A stretch of DNA of 64,000 nt from positions 45,101 to 109,100 of the forward strand of contig NZ_FOAP01000029.1 of NCBI RefSeq assembly GCF_900109545.1. Reading direction: 5' to 3'. The notes below the pieces were generated by a model. It saw only the letters and a program-made list of their open reading frames with translations, was not told the DNA's origin and ran no database searches. Below are positions 40,174 to 51,574 of the stretch, in pieces (position 1 is the stretch's first letter; each line of letters opens with the position of its first letter). A program made the position numbers and the translations under genes. The stretch comes from Stigmatella aurantiaca. GTDB taxonomy: Bacteria > Myxococcota > Myxococcia > Myxococcales > Myxococcaceae.

Positions 40174-40769
40174 GGCGTCACCTCCCGCCAGAAGGTCCTC
40201 AGCAGATCCTCCAGCGGCACGGTGGGCACGCGGGCGTGCAGTCCCTCGCGTTCATGAAACACGGTGGAGATCTCCTCTTCCAGCGACAGGCCCGGGCGGA
40301 GCCGCGGGCGGGTGGTGTCCGCCAGCAGGCGCTCGCGGTAGGTCTCGAAGGAGACCGGGATGATCAGCGTGAAGCACCCCGTCAACGCGTCCGGGTGGTG
40401 GGAGAGGAACCCTCCGCCCACGGCCACCAGGCTCCCGGCAGGCATGCGCTGGAGCGCCTGGCGCTCGGCGGCCCGGAAGGCCTTGGGATCCTCGGCGACC
40501 CAGGTCTTCAGCACCCGGCCCGTGGTCCGCTCCAGCTCCGCGTCGAGGTCCACCCCGGGGCGGCCCAGGAGTTCCGTCATGAGCGGCAGCACCCGGGTCT
40601 TCCCGGCGGAGCGGTGGCCTGCCAGCACCACCGTCTGTTCCCGGGAGGGGAGCGCCAGGGGACCGGGCAGCAGCAGCGCCTGACGGAGCCGGGCGTTCAG
40701 GCGCGGGTCCACGGCGTCGAGGAGTTGTTCGAGGAGAAGTCTCCGCGCTTCGGCGGACCGTTGCGGCAT
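40170..40769 (-). CDS. aroK: Shikimate kinase with N-terminal extension
   Basis: 199 aa from ATG 40769 (MPQRSAEARR); an upstream in-frame GTG would run through a hairpin and is disfavoured. Walker A at 51-58 (GHRSAGKT). Shikimate-binding DLDAELERTTG, FRAAE (Arg) and VGGGFL; the lid/R-finger region TTRPRL. About 45 helical residues precede the kinase core, longer than usual for AroK. It phosphorylates shikimate. First gene of the operon; ATGA overlap with aroDE. The kinase fold is clear, the assignment to shikimate rests on motifs plus operon context. Confidence 0.88.
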   Translation of the reverse strand: MPQRSAEARRLLLEQLLDAVDPRLNARLRQALLLPGPLALPSREQTVVLAGHRSAGKTRVLPLMTELLGRPGVDLDAELERTTGRVLKTWVAEDPKAFRAAERQALQRMPAGSLVAVGGGFLSHHPDALTGCFTLIIPVSFETYRERLLADTTRPRLRPGLSLEEEISTVFHEREGLHARVPTVPLEDLLRTFWREVTP

Positions 40770-40789
40770 AGCGGTAGGATGATTCAACA

Positions 40790-40819
40790 GCGGGTGAAGG
40801 ACCACCAGACTTCACCCGC
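40790..40819 (-). promoter_or_regulatory. Perfect inverted repeat upstream of the shikimate operon
   Basis: GCGGGTGAAG (40790-40799) and CTTCACCCGC (40810-40819) form a perfect 10-bp stem with a 10-nt spacer, 20 nt before the aroK start. It could be a repressor operator or a 5'-leader hairpin controlling the operon. Confidence 0.5.
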
Positions 40820-40871
40820 CGTCACTGAAGCTCCGCCCAGCGGGTTCACGTGGTTTTGAACTGCGCCGGCA

Positions 40872-40899
40872 TGTTACCGTGAGTCGAATAGAATACAAT
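40872..40899 (+). promoter_or_regulatory. Putative promoter of the menaquinone operon
   Basis: TGTTAC (40872-40877), a 16-nt spacer and TACAAT (40894-40899, five of six consensus bases) in an AT-rich patch. Initiation near 40906 gives a leader of about 38 nt before menD. Confidence 0.5.
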
Positions 40900-40943
40900 G
40901 GAGATGACACATTTCATCAGGGTGCGATTCTGAAAGGCCCGCG

Positions 40944-42701
40944 ATGTCTGACGCGAATCTGAACCAGCTCTGGGCGCGGGTAGTACTGGAAGAGCTGTTC
41001 CGAGGAGGCGTCCGGCATGCCGTGGTCTGTCCGGGATCCCGCTCGACACCGCTCGCTCTGGCGTGCCACCGGATCGACGGCCTGAAGACGTGGTCTGTCA
41101 TCGACGAGCGCAGCGCGGGCTTCTTCGCGCTGGGCATTGGCAAGCGCTCGCGCACCCCGGCGGTGGTGATCGCCACCAGCGGGACGGCGGGCGCGCACTT
41201 CTATCCGGCGGTCATCGAGGCGGCGCTGTCGAACGTGCCGCTGGTGGTCCTGACCGCGGACCGGCCGCCGGAACTGCACGGCTGGGGGGCGCCGCAGACG
41301 GTGCCCCAGGCGCGGCTGTTCGGTGAGTTCGCGCGCTTCTTCGCGGACACGCCGGTGCCCGAGGCGAGCAACGACGTGCTGGCGCACCTGCGGGCCACCA
41401 CCGCCCGGGCCGTGAGCGTGGCGCGGCGGGCGCCCCAGGGTGCGGTGCACCTCAACCTTCCGTTTCGCGAGCCCCTGGCGCCCATCCCCCAGCCCTTCGG
41501 CGCCGAGCAGCTGTCCGCCCAGGTGCTCCAGGGGCGCCCCGGCGCGCTGATGACACACATCCATCCGCCCTCCCGGCTGCCGGATGCCCGGATCCTGGAG
41601 CGTGTGCGCGAGAGCATCGCCGCCACGGAGCGCGGGCTCATCGTGTGTGGCCCCCGCGACGAGGAGGATGGCTTCGCGCAGGCCCTCGCCGCGCTGTCCC
41701 AGGCCACCGGGTATCCCATCCTCGCCGAGGCGGTCTCCCAGGTGCGCTATGGCGGAAGCGCCACGACGCTCTCCTTGTATGACGCCCTGCTGCGCCACCC
41801 GCCGTTCGCCCGGGCGCACCGGCCGGAGCTGGTGCTGCGGTTTGGCGGAGGGCTGACCCCGAAGAAGCCGCAGCAGTGGCTGGACAGCTCGGGGGCCCGC
41901 ACCATCCTCTTCAGCGACGAGGGCACCCTGTTCGATCCCGCCCACCGCGCCGAGCACATCGTCGAGGGCTCGGCCGTGGCGGCGTGCGAGGCGCTCGCGC
42001 AGGGGCTCTCACGCGGATCCGGGCCCTGGGCCCAGAGCTTCTTCCACGCGGAGCAGCTGGCCCGCAACGCGCTGGAGGCTGCCTTCGCCGAGCAGGACGA
42101 GCTGTCCGAGCCGCGCATCGCTCACGAGGTGGTGGCCTCGCTGCCCGCGGGGGCGAACCTCTTCATCTCCAGCAGCATGCCCATCCGGGACGTGGATGCC
42201 TTCGCGCCCGCCCGGGGCGTGACGCTGCGGACCCTGGCCAACCGGGGCGCCAACGGCATCGACGGGATTGTGTCCAGCGCGCTGGGCATGTCGGTGGTCT
42301 CCGATGGGCCCTCGGTGCTGCTCGTGGGAGACTTAGCCCTCCTGCACGATGTGGGGGGCCTGCTGACCGCGCACCGCCACCACCTGCCGCTCACCGTGGT
42401 GGCCGTCAACAATGACGGGGGCGGCATCTTCTCCTTCCTCCCCATCGCGCAGTCTCAGGAGCACTTCGAGGCGCTCTTCGGGACGCCCCATGGCATCGAC
42501 CTGTCGCACGCGGCGGCGCTCTACGGGGCGCGGTTCCACCGGCCGGCGACGCCCGGGGCCTTGCGCGCCGCGATGGCCGAAGGGATGAAGGGCGGGCTGC
42601 ACCTGGTGGAAGTCCGCACGGACAGAACCCTCAACGTGGAGCACCATCAGCGGCTGTTCGCACGCATGGCGGCGGCCTTGGGAGACGGACCATGGGCGTG
42701 A
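40944..42701 (+). CDS. menD: 2-succinyl-5-enolpyruvyl-6-hydroxy-3-cyclohexene-1-carboxylate synthase
   Basis: 585 aa thiamine-diphosphate enzyme. The N-terminal pyrimidine-binding part has VVCPGSRSTPLALAC and DERSAGFFALGIGKRSRTPAVVIATSGTAGAHFYPAVIEA. The C-terminal diphosphate-binding part has GDLALLHDVGGL and VAVNNDGGGIFSFLP. It joins 2-oxoglutarate (as succinic semialdehyde-ThDP) to isochorismate. First gene of menDHACE, with AAAGG before the ATG; its last 10 nt overlap menH. menF is absent here. Confidence 0.95.
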   Translation: MSDANLNQLWARVVLEELFRGGVRHAVVCPGSRSTPLALACHRIDGLKTWSVIDERSAGFFALGIGKRSRTPAVVIATSGTAGAHFYPAVIEAALSNVPLVVLTADRPPELHGWGAPQTVPQARLFGEFARFFADTPVPEASNDVLAHLRATTARAVSVARRAPQGAVHLNLPFREPLAPIPQPFGAEQLSAQVLQGRPGALMTHIHPPSRLPDARILERVRESIAATERGLIVCGPRDEEDGFAQALAALSQATGYPILAEAVSQVRYGGSATTLSLYDALLRHPPFARAHRPELVLRFGGGLTPKKPQQWLDSSGARTILFSDEGTLFDPAHRAEHIVEGSAVAACEALAQGLSRGSGPWAQSFFHAEQLARNALEAAFAEQDELSEPRIAHEVVASLPAGANLFISSSMPIRDVDAFAPARGVTLRTLANRGANGIDGIVSSALGMSVVSDGPSVLLVGDLALLHDVGGLLTAHRHHLPLTVVAVNNDGGGIFSFLPIAQSQEHFEALFGTPHGIDLSHAAALYGARFHRPATPGALRAAMAEGMKGGLHLVEVRTDRTLNVEHHQRLFARMAAALGDGPWA

Positions 42702-43537
42702 AGCTCGCATACAGCACTTGGGGCGAAGGCCCCCGGCCGCTCGTGCTTCTGCACGGCTTTACCGGCAACCGGACCTCGTTTGATCACCTGCGCCCGCTGC
42801 TCGGAAGCTCCGTGCGCGCCATCGCGGTGGACCTGCCGGGCCACGGCGAGACGCCGCTGCCCACCAAGCCGGGCCGGGAGGGCTTCCTGGAGACGGTGGA
42901 CGCGCTCGTCGCGCTGCTGGACGAGCTGGAGCTGCCCTCGGTGGATCTGCTGGGCTACTCGCAAGGGGCCCGCGTGGCGCTCGCTGCGGCGGTCCGCGCG
43001 CCGCAGCGCCTGGGCCGGCTCATCCTGGAGAGCGGCTCCCCGGGCCTGCACCGGCGCCAGGAGCGCGCCGCGCGGCGGGAGTCGGACACCCAGCTCGCCT
43101 CGTTCCTGCGGACCCGGGGGGTGGATGCCTTCGTGGAGCGCTGGGAGGCGCTGCCCCTGTTCGAGGGGCTGCGGAACCTGCCTGCCCCACAGGCCGAGTC
43201 CCTGCGCGAGCGCCGCCTGACCTGCACCGTCGAGGGGCTGGCCGGGGCGCTCGCGTGCCTTGGCACGGGCGAGCAGCCCGACTTCTGGCCCGCCCTGCAC
43301 CGGCAGCGCGTGCCCACGCTGCTGCTCACGGGGGAGAAGGACACGAAGTTCACGGAGCTGGCGCGGAAGATGGCCTCCGAGCTTCCCGTCGTCTGGCGCC
43401 ATGCCTTCACGGGATGTGGGCACGCCCCGCACCTGGAGGCGCCGGAGGCCTACGCGGGCGAAGTGCTCTCCTTCCTGCGCACTCCCTGGTACGAAGCGCC
43501 CCCGTTCGAGAGCCCCACCGACACGATCCACACATGA
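42692..43537 (+). CDS. menH: SHCHC synthase, alpha/beta hydrolase
   Basis: 281 aa alpha/beta hydrolase. Oxyanion motif LLHGFTGNRTSF; nucleophile in LLGYSQGARVALAAA; His in TGCGHAPHLEAPE. MenH removes pyruvate from SEPHCHC to give SHCHC. The call depends on position: it starts inside the end of menD (10-nt overlap) and its stop overlaps menA (ATGA). By fold alone it would be a generic hydrolase. Confidence 0.88.
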   Translation: MGVKLAYSTWGEGPRPLVLLHGFTGNRTSFDHLRPLLGSSVRAIAVDLPGHGETPLPTKPGREGFLETVDALVALLDELELPSVDLLGYSQGARVALAAAVRAPQRLGRLILESGSPGLHRRQERAARRESDTQLASFLRTRGVDAFVERWEALPLFEGLRNLPAPQAESLRERRLTCTVEGLAGALACLGTGEQPDFWPALHRQRVPTLLLTGEKDTKFTELARKMASELPVVWRHAFTGCGHAPHLEAPEAYAGEVLSFLRTPWYEAPPFESPTDTIHT

Positions 43538-44463
43538 CCGCCGATGGCCTTGCCCCGTCCCCCAGTTCTTCCGCGCCCCGTCCCTTGACTCCGGCGGGCG
43601 CGTGGCTGATGGCCATCCGTCCCAAGACGCTCACGGCCGCGTTCGTGCCGGTGGGGGTGGGAACGGGGCTGGCGTTCGGGATGGGGGTGGGGCGCTGGCT
43701 GCCCGCGCTGGCGGCGCTGGGCGGGGCCCTGCTGATCCAGATCGGCACCAACCTCACCAACGACTACTACGACTTCAAGAAGGGCGCGGACACGGCCGAG
43801 CGGCTGGGGCCCACGCGCGTCACCCAGAGCGGGCTCATCGCGCCGGGCAAGGTGCTGGCGGGGGCCCTGGGGTGCTTCGCGCTGGCCATCCTCTCGGGCA
43901 TCTACCTGGTGACGGTGGGCGGCTGGCCCATCGTGGCCATCGGCCTGAGCTCGGTGCTGTTCGGCTATGCGTACACGGGAGGGCCGTTTCCGCTGGCGTA
44001 CCACGGTCTGGGGGATGTGTTCGTCTTCGTCTTCTTCGGGCTGGTGGCGGTCGCGGGCACCTATTACGTCCAGGCGCTGACGGTCAGCCCCGCGGCGGGG
44101 TGGGCGGCGGTTCCCGTGGGCGCGCTGGGCACCGCGCTTCTGGTGGTCAACAACCTGCGGGACGTCCAGACGGATGCGAAGGCTGGCAAGCGCACGTTGG
44201 TGGTGCGCCTCGGCCCGAAGGGGGGCAAGGCGGAGTACGTGCTGATGCTGGTGGCCGCGTACGCCACGCCCTTCCTGATGTTCGCGGGCGGACTGGCCAG
44301 TGTCTGGGTCTTCCTGGCGCTCTTGAGTGCGCCCTTCGCGGTGGGGCCTACGCGGCTCGTCTTCGGGGCCCAAGGCTCGGCATTGAACTCAGCCCTGGGG
44401 GCAACCGCGCGCCTGCAACTGGTGTTCGGGCTACTCTTTGCGGTGGGGCTTTGCCTGAGGTGA
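43534..44463 (+). CDS. menA: 1,4-dihydroxy-2-naphthoate polyprenyltransferase
   Basis: 309 aa UbiA-family membrane protein with many hydrophobic helices. The start MTADGLAP overlaps the menH stop (ATGA). Prenyl-diphosphate/Mg motifs: NDYYDFKKGADTAERLGPTRVTQSG (NDxxDxxxD) and NNLRDVQTDAKAGKRTLVVRLG (DxxxD). An N-terminal MAIRPKTLTAAFVPVGVG segment is typical of MenA. It attaches the polyprenyl tail to DHNA, giving demethylmenaquinone; the methylase gene (ubiE/menG) is not in the window. Confidence 0.93.
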   Translation: MTADGLAPSPSSSAPRPLTPAGAWLMAIRPKTLTAAFVPVGVGTGLAFGMGVGRWLPALAALGGALLIQIGTNLTNDYYDFKKGADTAERLGPTRVTQSGLIAPGKVLAGALGCFALAILSGIYLVTVGGWPIVAIGLSSVLFGYAYTGGPFPLAYHGLGDVFVFVFFGLVAVAGTYYVQALTVSPAAGWAAVPVGALGTALLVVNNLRDVQTDAKAGKRTLVVRLGPKGGKAEYVLMLVAAYATPFLMFAGGLASVWVFLALLSAPFAVGPTRLVFGAQGSALNSALGATARLQLVFGLLFAVGLCLR

Positions 44464-44470
44464 TGATCGG

Positions 44471-45607
44471 ATGCGCATCACGAAGACAACGCTCGCACCG
44501 TCGCGCCTGGAGCTGGTCCGGCCGCTGAAGACGGCGCGGGCCACGTACACGCTGCGGGAGGGCTACCTCATCCAACTGGTGGACGAGGAGGGCCGCATCG
44601 GCCAGGGCGAGGCGATGCCGCTGGTGGAGTTCGGCACCGAGTCCCTGAGCGTGTGCCAGCGGGTGCTCCAGGGCCACTTCCGGCGGTTGGACGGACAGCC
44701 GCTCGCGGACAGCCTGGATGCCATCGAGGAGGCCTTCGCGCTGCCCACGGGCGGGCCGGGGCAGGGCAGGGGGCTGCGGCTGCGTCCCACGGAGGAGATT
44801 CCCCACGCGCCCGCGGCGGACCACGCGGTGGAGATGGCGCTGCTGGACCTGCTCGCGCAGCGGCGGGAGATCCCCCTGTGCCGGCTGCTGGACCGGGCGG
44901 CGCGCCCGGAAGTGTGGGTCAATGCGCTGCTGACGGCGGAGGCGCCTGGGGCGCTGGCCGAGGAGGCCCGGAAGGCCGTGGCCGAGGGCTACAAGACCGT
45001 CAAGCTGAAGGTGGCGGGCCGGCCGCTCGATGAGGACGAGGCGCGCGTGCGCGCGGTCCGCCAGGCGGTGGGCCCCGAGGTGAACATCCGGCTGGACGCG
45101 AACGGGGGCTGGTCGGAGACGGAGGCGGTCCACGCGGTGGACCGGCTGGGCTGGTACGGGCTGGAGCTGTGCGAGCAGCCCGTGCCGCCGCAAGAGCTGC
45201 GGGCCCTGTGGCGGCTCCAGCGCCGGGCTCCGTTCCCGCTGGCCGCGGACGAGGCGCTGGCCTCCCCCGAGGCGATTCCGGTGTTGCTGGGGGCGGCCGG
45301 CGGCATGCCCGCGGCGAGGGCCTTCGTCCTGAAGCCCATGGTGCTGGGCGGCCTGCTGCCCGCGCTGATGTTCGCGCGTCAGGCGGCGAGCCTGGGGCTG
45401 GAGGCGTTCGTCACGAGCGCGCTCGACGGCGTCGTCTCGCGGGCGGGCGCGGCGCACCTGGCGGCGGCCTTGCCCTCGGGAAGGCTGGCCTCGGGGCTGG
45501 GGGTGGGAAGCCTCTTTGTCCGCGAGGAGCCCGAGGTGCACCCCTTCCAACCCATCCAGGGGCGGATCCGGCTGCCGGAGGCGCCGGGGCTCGGGCTCGC
45601 CCCATGA
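44471..45607 (+). CDS. menC: o-succinylbenzoate synthase
   Basis: 378 aa enolase-superfamily protein; GAGGTGATGATCGG precedes the ATG. The acid/base Lys lies in YKTVKLKVAG. Metal ligands are the Asp in RLDANGGW, Glu in ELCEQPV and Asp in AADEALA; the second Lys is in FVLKPMVLGG. It dehydrates SHCHC to o-succinylbenzoate. The stop overlaps menE as ATGA. Members may also have N-acylamino acid racemase activity, but operon position favours MenC. Confidence 0.92.
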   Translation: MRITKTTLAPSRLELVRPLKTARATYTLREGYLIQLVDEEGRIGQGEAMPLVEFGTESLSVCQRVLQGHFRRLDGQPLADSLDAIEEAFALPTGGPGQGRGLRLRPTEEIPHAPAADHAVEMALLDLLAQRREIPLCRLLDRAARPEVWVNALLTAEAPGALAEEARKAVAEGYKTVKLKVAGRPLDEDEARVRAVRQAVGPEVNIRLDANGGWSETEAVHAVDRLGWYGLELCEQPVPPQELRALWRLQRRAPFPLAADEALASPEAIPVLLGAAGGMPAARAFVLKPMVLGGLLPALMFARQAASLGLEAFVTSALDGVVSRAGAAHLAAALPSGRLASGLGVGSLFVREEPEVHPFQPIQGRIRLPEAPGLGLAP

Positions 45608-47046
45608 GCCTGGGATGCCCCATCCGGGAAGGAGCCGCGCGCGCGCCCGAGGCCGAGGCGCTGACCTTCGCCGGACGCCGGTGGACCTACCGCCTCCTGG
45701 ACGAAGCGGTGGGGCGCTGGGTGGCCGCGCTCCAGGCCCGGGGGGTGAAGCCCGGGAGCCGCGTCGCGCTGCTCTCGGCCAACCACTCCGATGCGGTGCA
45801 CCTCTTCTTCGCCCTGGGGCGGCTGGGGGCGCTGCTCGCGCCGCTCAACGCCCGGCTCACCGCGAAGGAGCTGGCGCCCCTGGTGCAGGAAGTCGCCCCA
45901 AGCCTGACGCTGGCCCAGGACGCGCTGGCGGAGCGGCTTCCGGGGGCCGAGTGCCTGGAGTCCTGGGCGGGCGCGCTCCCGGAGGCCTCGACGGAGTGCC
46001 TGCCCCGGGAGGCGTCCACACCGCGCGTGGTGCTCTTCACCTCCGGGACGACGGGGCGGCCCAAGGGGGCGGTGCTGACCGAGGGCAACTTCCGCTCATC
46101 CGCGCGGTGCTCGGCGGCGAACCTGGGCGCGTTTCCGGCGCCCCGCTGGCTGGGCACCTTGCCGCTCTTCCACGTGGGCGGCCTGTCGATGCTCTCGCGC
46201 TGTGCCTATGACGGCGGATGCCTCGTGCTCCAGGACCGGTTCGACGCGGACGCGGTGAACCACGCCCTGGACCACGAGGGCGTCACCCACGCGAGCTTCG
46301 TTGCCACCACGCTGGAGCGGATTCTGGATGCCCGCGCGGACCGGCCTGTGCCCGCGTCCTTCCAGCTCGCGCTGATTGGCGGCGGCCCCGTCCCCGCACC
46401 GCTGCTGGCGCGGGCCCGGGCGGCCCGATTGTTGGCGTTGCAGACATATGGGCTGACCGAGGCGTGCTCCCAGGTGACGACCGAGCGCCCCGCTGAGGCG
46501 GATGGCCAGACCGCGGGCGCCGCGCTGCCGGGGCTGGAGGTGCGGATCGCCGGGCCAGAGGGGCAGACGCTCGGGCCGGGCCAGGAGGGGGACATCGAGG
46601 TGCGCGGCCCCACGGTGATGGCAGGCTACCTGAACCGGCCCGAGGCCACGCACGAGGCGCTGGGCGGGGGCTGGCTGCGCACGCGGGACGTGGGCGTCTT
46701 GGACGGGCGGGGGCGGCTGAAGGTGCTCTCCCGGCGCACGGATCTGATCGTGCGGGGAGGGGAGAACCTCTACCCGGTGGAGCTCGAGGCGGTGATCGCC
46801 AGCCACCCGGCGGTGCAGGAGGTGGCCGTGGTGGGCATCCCGGACGCGCGCTGGGGGGAGGTGCCGGTGGCCTTCGTGGTGCCTCGCGGGGGCCAGCCAT
46901 TTCCTTTGGATCTCGACGATTGGTGCCGCCGCTCGCTGGCGGGCTTCAAGGTGCCATCGCGCTTCCTTCCTTTGGAGGCGCTGCCGCGCAATGCGATGGG
47001 CAAGGTGGAGCGCACGGTGCTGCGCCAGCGCCTGTCACCCCCCTGA
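45604..47046 (+). CDS. menE: o-succinylbenzoate-CoA ligase
   Basis: 480 aa ANL adenylating enzyme from ATG 45604 (MSLGCPIREGA), which overlaps menC. P-loop VVLFTSGTTGRPKGAVLT; TYGLTEACSQVT; hinge RTRDVGVLD and RRTDLIVRGGENLYPVELE; catalytic Lys in NAMGKVERT. It forms OSB-CoA for MenB cyclisation. Last gene of the operon; menB (naphthoate synthase) and the DHNA-CoA thioesterase lie elsewhere. Confidence 0.93.
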   Translation: MSLGCPIREGAARAPEAEALTFAGRRWTYRLLDEAVGRWVAALQARGVKPGSRVALLSANHSDAVHLFFALGRLGALLAPLNARLTAKELAPLVQEVAPSLTLAQDALAERLPGAECLESWAGALPEASTECLPREASTPRVVLFTSGTTGRPKGAVLTEGNFRSSARCSAANLGAFPAPRWLGTLPLFHVGGLSMLSRCAYDGGCLVLQDRFDADAVNHALDHEGVTHASFVATTLERILDARADRPVPASFQLALIGGGPVPAPLLARARAARLLALQTYGLTEACSQVTTERPAEADGQTAGAALPGLEVRIAGPEGQTLGPGQEGDIEVRGPTVMAGYLNRPEATHEALGGGWLRTRDVGVLDGRGRLKVLSRRTDLIVRGGENLYPVELEAVIASHPAVQEVAVVGIPDARWGEVPVAFVVPRGGQPFPLDLDDWCRRSLAGFKVPSRFLPLEALPRNAMGKVERTVLRQRLSPP

Positions 47047-47113
47047 TACAAGAGCGGCTTATCCGACGGCGTGCGCTTGGCGCACGGGGGATGCGGAAAC
47101 GAGGCCAAAGCGC

Positions 47114-47142
47114 TTGACTGGAGGGGGCGGGTTCCGGACTAT
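47114..47142 (+). promoter_or_regulatory. Possible promoter upstream of icd
   Basis: TTGACT (47114-47119), a 17-nt spacer and a weak GACTAT (47137-47142). It separates the menaquinone and TCA transcription units; the -10 match is poor. Confidence 0.3.
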
Positions 47143-47186
47143 CCGCCACCCTTCTTACACGGCCACACCTTCCCGGAGTTCTTTCA

Positions 47187-48482
<1,296 letters not shown>

Positions 48483-48489
48483 TCTCTGA

Positions 48490-49449
<960 letters not shown>

Positions 49450-49669
49450 TCCAGGTAAAACCCGGGTCCGGCTCCCCTGGCAGCTTCCGAGGGGGCCGGC
49501 CCCTAATGCCGCGAATGGCGCGCCCTAATTGCTGGCGTGAACCTGATTGCGGCGAAGCGTTGACGAGTTCACTAGCGTGTAGAGCCCACACCGGGGACTT
49601 CGGGTGGCGCGCTCGGCAAGTCAAGCGAGCCAGCAGCCCCCTGCCTCCTGGCAGTGAAGGAGACGATGC

Positions 49670-51547
49670 ATGGCAGCAGCAGCGCGGTTCACGGTGGTCG
49701 GCGGTGGTCTCGCCGGACTGATGACGACGATCAAGCTGGCCGAGGCGGGGCACCAGGTGGATGTGCTCTCCGTGGTGCCGGTGAAGCGCTCGCACTCGGT
49801 ATGTGCCCAGGGAGGCATCAACGGTGCGGTGAACACGAAGGGTGAGGGTGACCACCCGGACATCCACGTGATGGACACCCTGCGGGGCGGTGACTTCCTC
49901 GCCGAGCAGGTGTCCGTGAAGGGCATGTGCTACGCGGCCCCGGGCGTCATCTACATGCTGGACCGCATGGGGGTGACGTTCAACCGTACCTCCGAGGGCC
50001 TGCTGGACTTCCGGCGCTTCGGCGGCACGCTCCACCACCGCACGGCCTTCGCGGGCGCCACCACCGGCCAGCAGCTGCTCTACGCGCTGGACGAGCAGGT
50101 GCGCCGCTACGAGGCCGAGGGCAAGGTCACCAAGTACGAGTTCTGGGAGTGGCTCGGCACGGTGAAGGACGAGGCCGGCCGCTGCATCGGCAGCGTGGCG
50201 CTGGACTTGCGCACGATGGAGATCCGCACCTTCCCGGCCGAGGCGGTGTGCCTGGCCACGGGCGGCCCGGGCATCGTGTTCGGCCGCTCCACCAACTCCA
50301 TCATCAACACCGGCACTGCGGCGGGCCGCGCCTACATCGAGGGCGCCGTCTACGCCAACGGCGAGTTCATCCAGGTGCACCCCACCTCCATCCCGGGCGA
50401 GGACAAGCTGCGCCTGATGAGCGAGTCGGTGCGTGGCGAGGGTGGCCGCGTGTGGGTGCCGCGCAAGAAGGGCGACACGCGCCTGCCCAAGGACATCCCG
50501 GACAGCGAGCGCTGGTACTTCCTCGAGGAGAAGTACCCCAAGTACAAGAACCTGGTGCCGCGCGATGTGGCCACCCGCGAGATCTTCACCGTGTGCCGCG
50601 ACCTGGGCCTGGGCATCGGCGGCCGCGACGGCGTGTACCTGGATGTGACGCACATCCCCGCCAAGACGCTCGACGCGAAGATCAAGGGCGTGATGGAGAT
50701 CTACGAGAAGTTCGTGGGGGATGACCCGCGCCACACGCCGATGGTCATCTTCCCGGGCATGCACTACTCCATGGGCGGCCTGCACGTGTCGTTCGAGGCG
50801 GACCCGCGCACGCTCACCCCGGCCGAGGGCAGCCCGAAGAACCAGGCCACCCGCATCCCGGGCCTCTACGCGGCCGGCGAGGCGGACTACGCGTTCCACG
50901 GCGCGAACCGCCTGGGCGCCAACTCGCTCCTGTCCTGCATCTACTCGGGCATGATCGGCGGCCCGGCCATGGCGGCCTACGCGAAGAACAACGCCCAGAG
51001 CGCTGCGGCCAAGAGCGACAAGTACTTCAACGACGCGAAGAAGTACTGGGACGAGCGCTTCGCCACCATCAAGAAGATGGCGGGCACGGAGAACCCGTAC
51101 CAGCTCGCCAAGGAGCTGGGCGACGTGATGACGGAGAACTGCACCGTCGTGCGCTACAACGACCGGCTCAAGAAGACGATCGAGAAGGTGCGCGAGCTGA
51201 AGGACCGCTGGAAGAACGTCAACGTGCTGGACACGGGCAACGTGGCCAACCGGTCGCTCTCCTACACCAACCAGGTGTGGAACATGCTGGAGCTGGGCGA
51301 GGTGATCGCCACCAGCGCGCTCCTGCGCGACGAGAGCCGGGGCGCCCACTACAAGCCGGACTTCTCCCTGCCGGAGCCGAAGTCGAAGGACCCGCGCGAG
51401 GACGCCGGGTGGATGGAGCTCTGGAAGAAGCGCCACGAGAAGTGGGCCAAGACGACCATGGCGAACTACTCGCCCGAGGGTCCGCAGATCTCCTACGAGG
51501 ACGTCCCGACCCCGGTCCTGGCGCCGGAGCCGCGCTGGTACGCGTAA
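49670..51547 (+). CDS. sdhA: Succinate dehydrogenase / fumarate reductase flavoprotein subunit
   Basis: 625 aa; GAAGGAG seven bases before the ATG. FAD Rossmann VVGGGLAGLMTTIKLAEAG; covalent-flavin His in KRSHSVCAQGGIN; substrate/active-site HPTSIPGEDKLRLMSESVRGEGG and FPGMHYSMGGLHV; NRLGANSLLSCIYSGMIGG near the C-terminal FAD contact. It oxidises succinate. Size and sequence fit the Bacillus/epsilon-type enzymes that use one di-haem cytochrome b anchor and menaquinone. No anchor gene (sdhC) precedes it: the 220-nt upstream gap has no ORF with membrane segments. Confidence 0.95.
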   Translation: MAAAARFTVVGGGLAGLMTTIKLAEAGHQVDVLSVVPVKRSHSVCAQGGINGAVNTKGEGDHPDIHVMDTLRGGDFLAEQVSVKGMCYAAPGVIYMLDRMGVTFNRTSEGLLDFRRFGGTLHHRTAFAGATTGQQLLYALDEQVRRYEAEGKVTKYEFWEWLGTVKDEAGRCIGSVALDLRTMEIRTFPAEAVCLATGGPGIVFGRSTNSIINTGTAAGRAYIEGAVYANGEFIQVHPTSIPGEDKLRLMSESVRGEGGRVWVPRKKGDTRLPKDIPDSERWYFLEEKYPKYKNLVPRDVATREIFTVCRDLGLGIGGRDGVYLDVTHIPAKTLDAKIKGVMEIYEKFVGDDPRHTPMVIFPGMHYSMGGLHVSFEADPRTLTPAEGSPKNQATRIPGLYAAGEADYAFHGANRLGANSLLSCIYSGMIGGPAMAAYAKNNAQSAAAKSDKYFNDAKKYWDERFATIKKMAGTENPYQLAKELGDVMTENCTVVRYNDRLKKTIEKVRELKDRWKNVNVLDTGNVANRSLSYTNQVWNMLELGEVIATSALLRDESRGAHYKPDFSLPEPKSKDPREDAGWMELWKKRHEKWAKTTMANYSPEGPQISYEDVPTPVLAPEPRWYA

Positions 51548-51574
51548 GCAAACGAAAGGAAGGGCTACCGAACC

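Noticed and set aside
49506..49721. 71-codon ORF before sdhA considered as sdhC
   Set aside because: No membrane helices or haem histidines; it overlaps the sdhA start in another frame.
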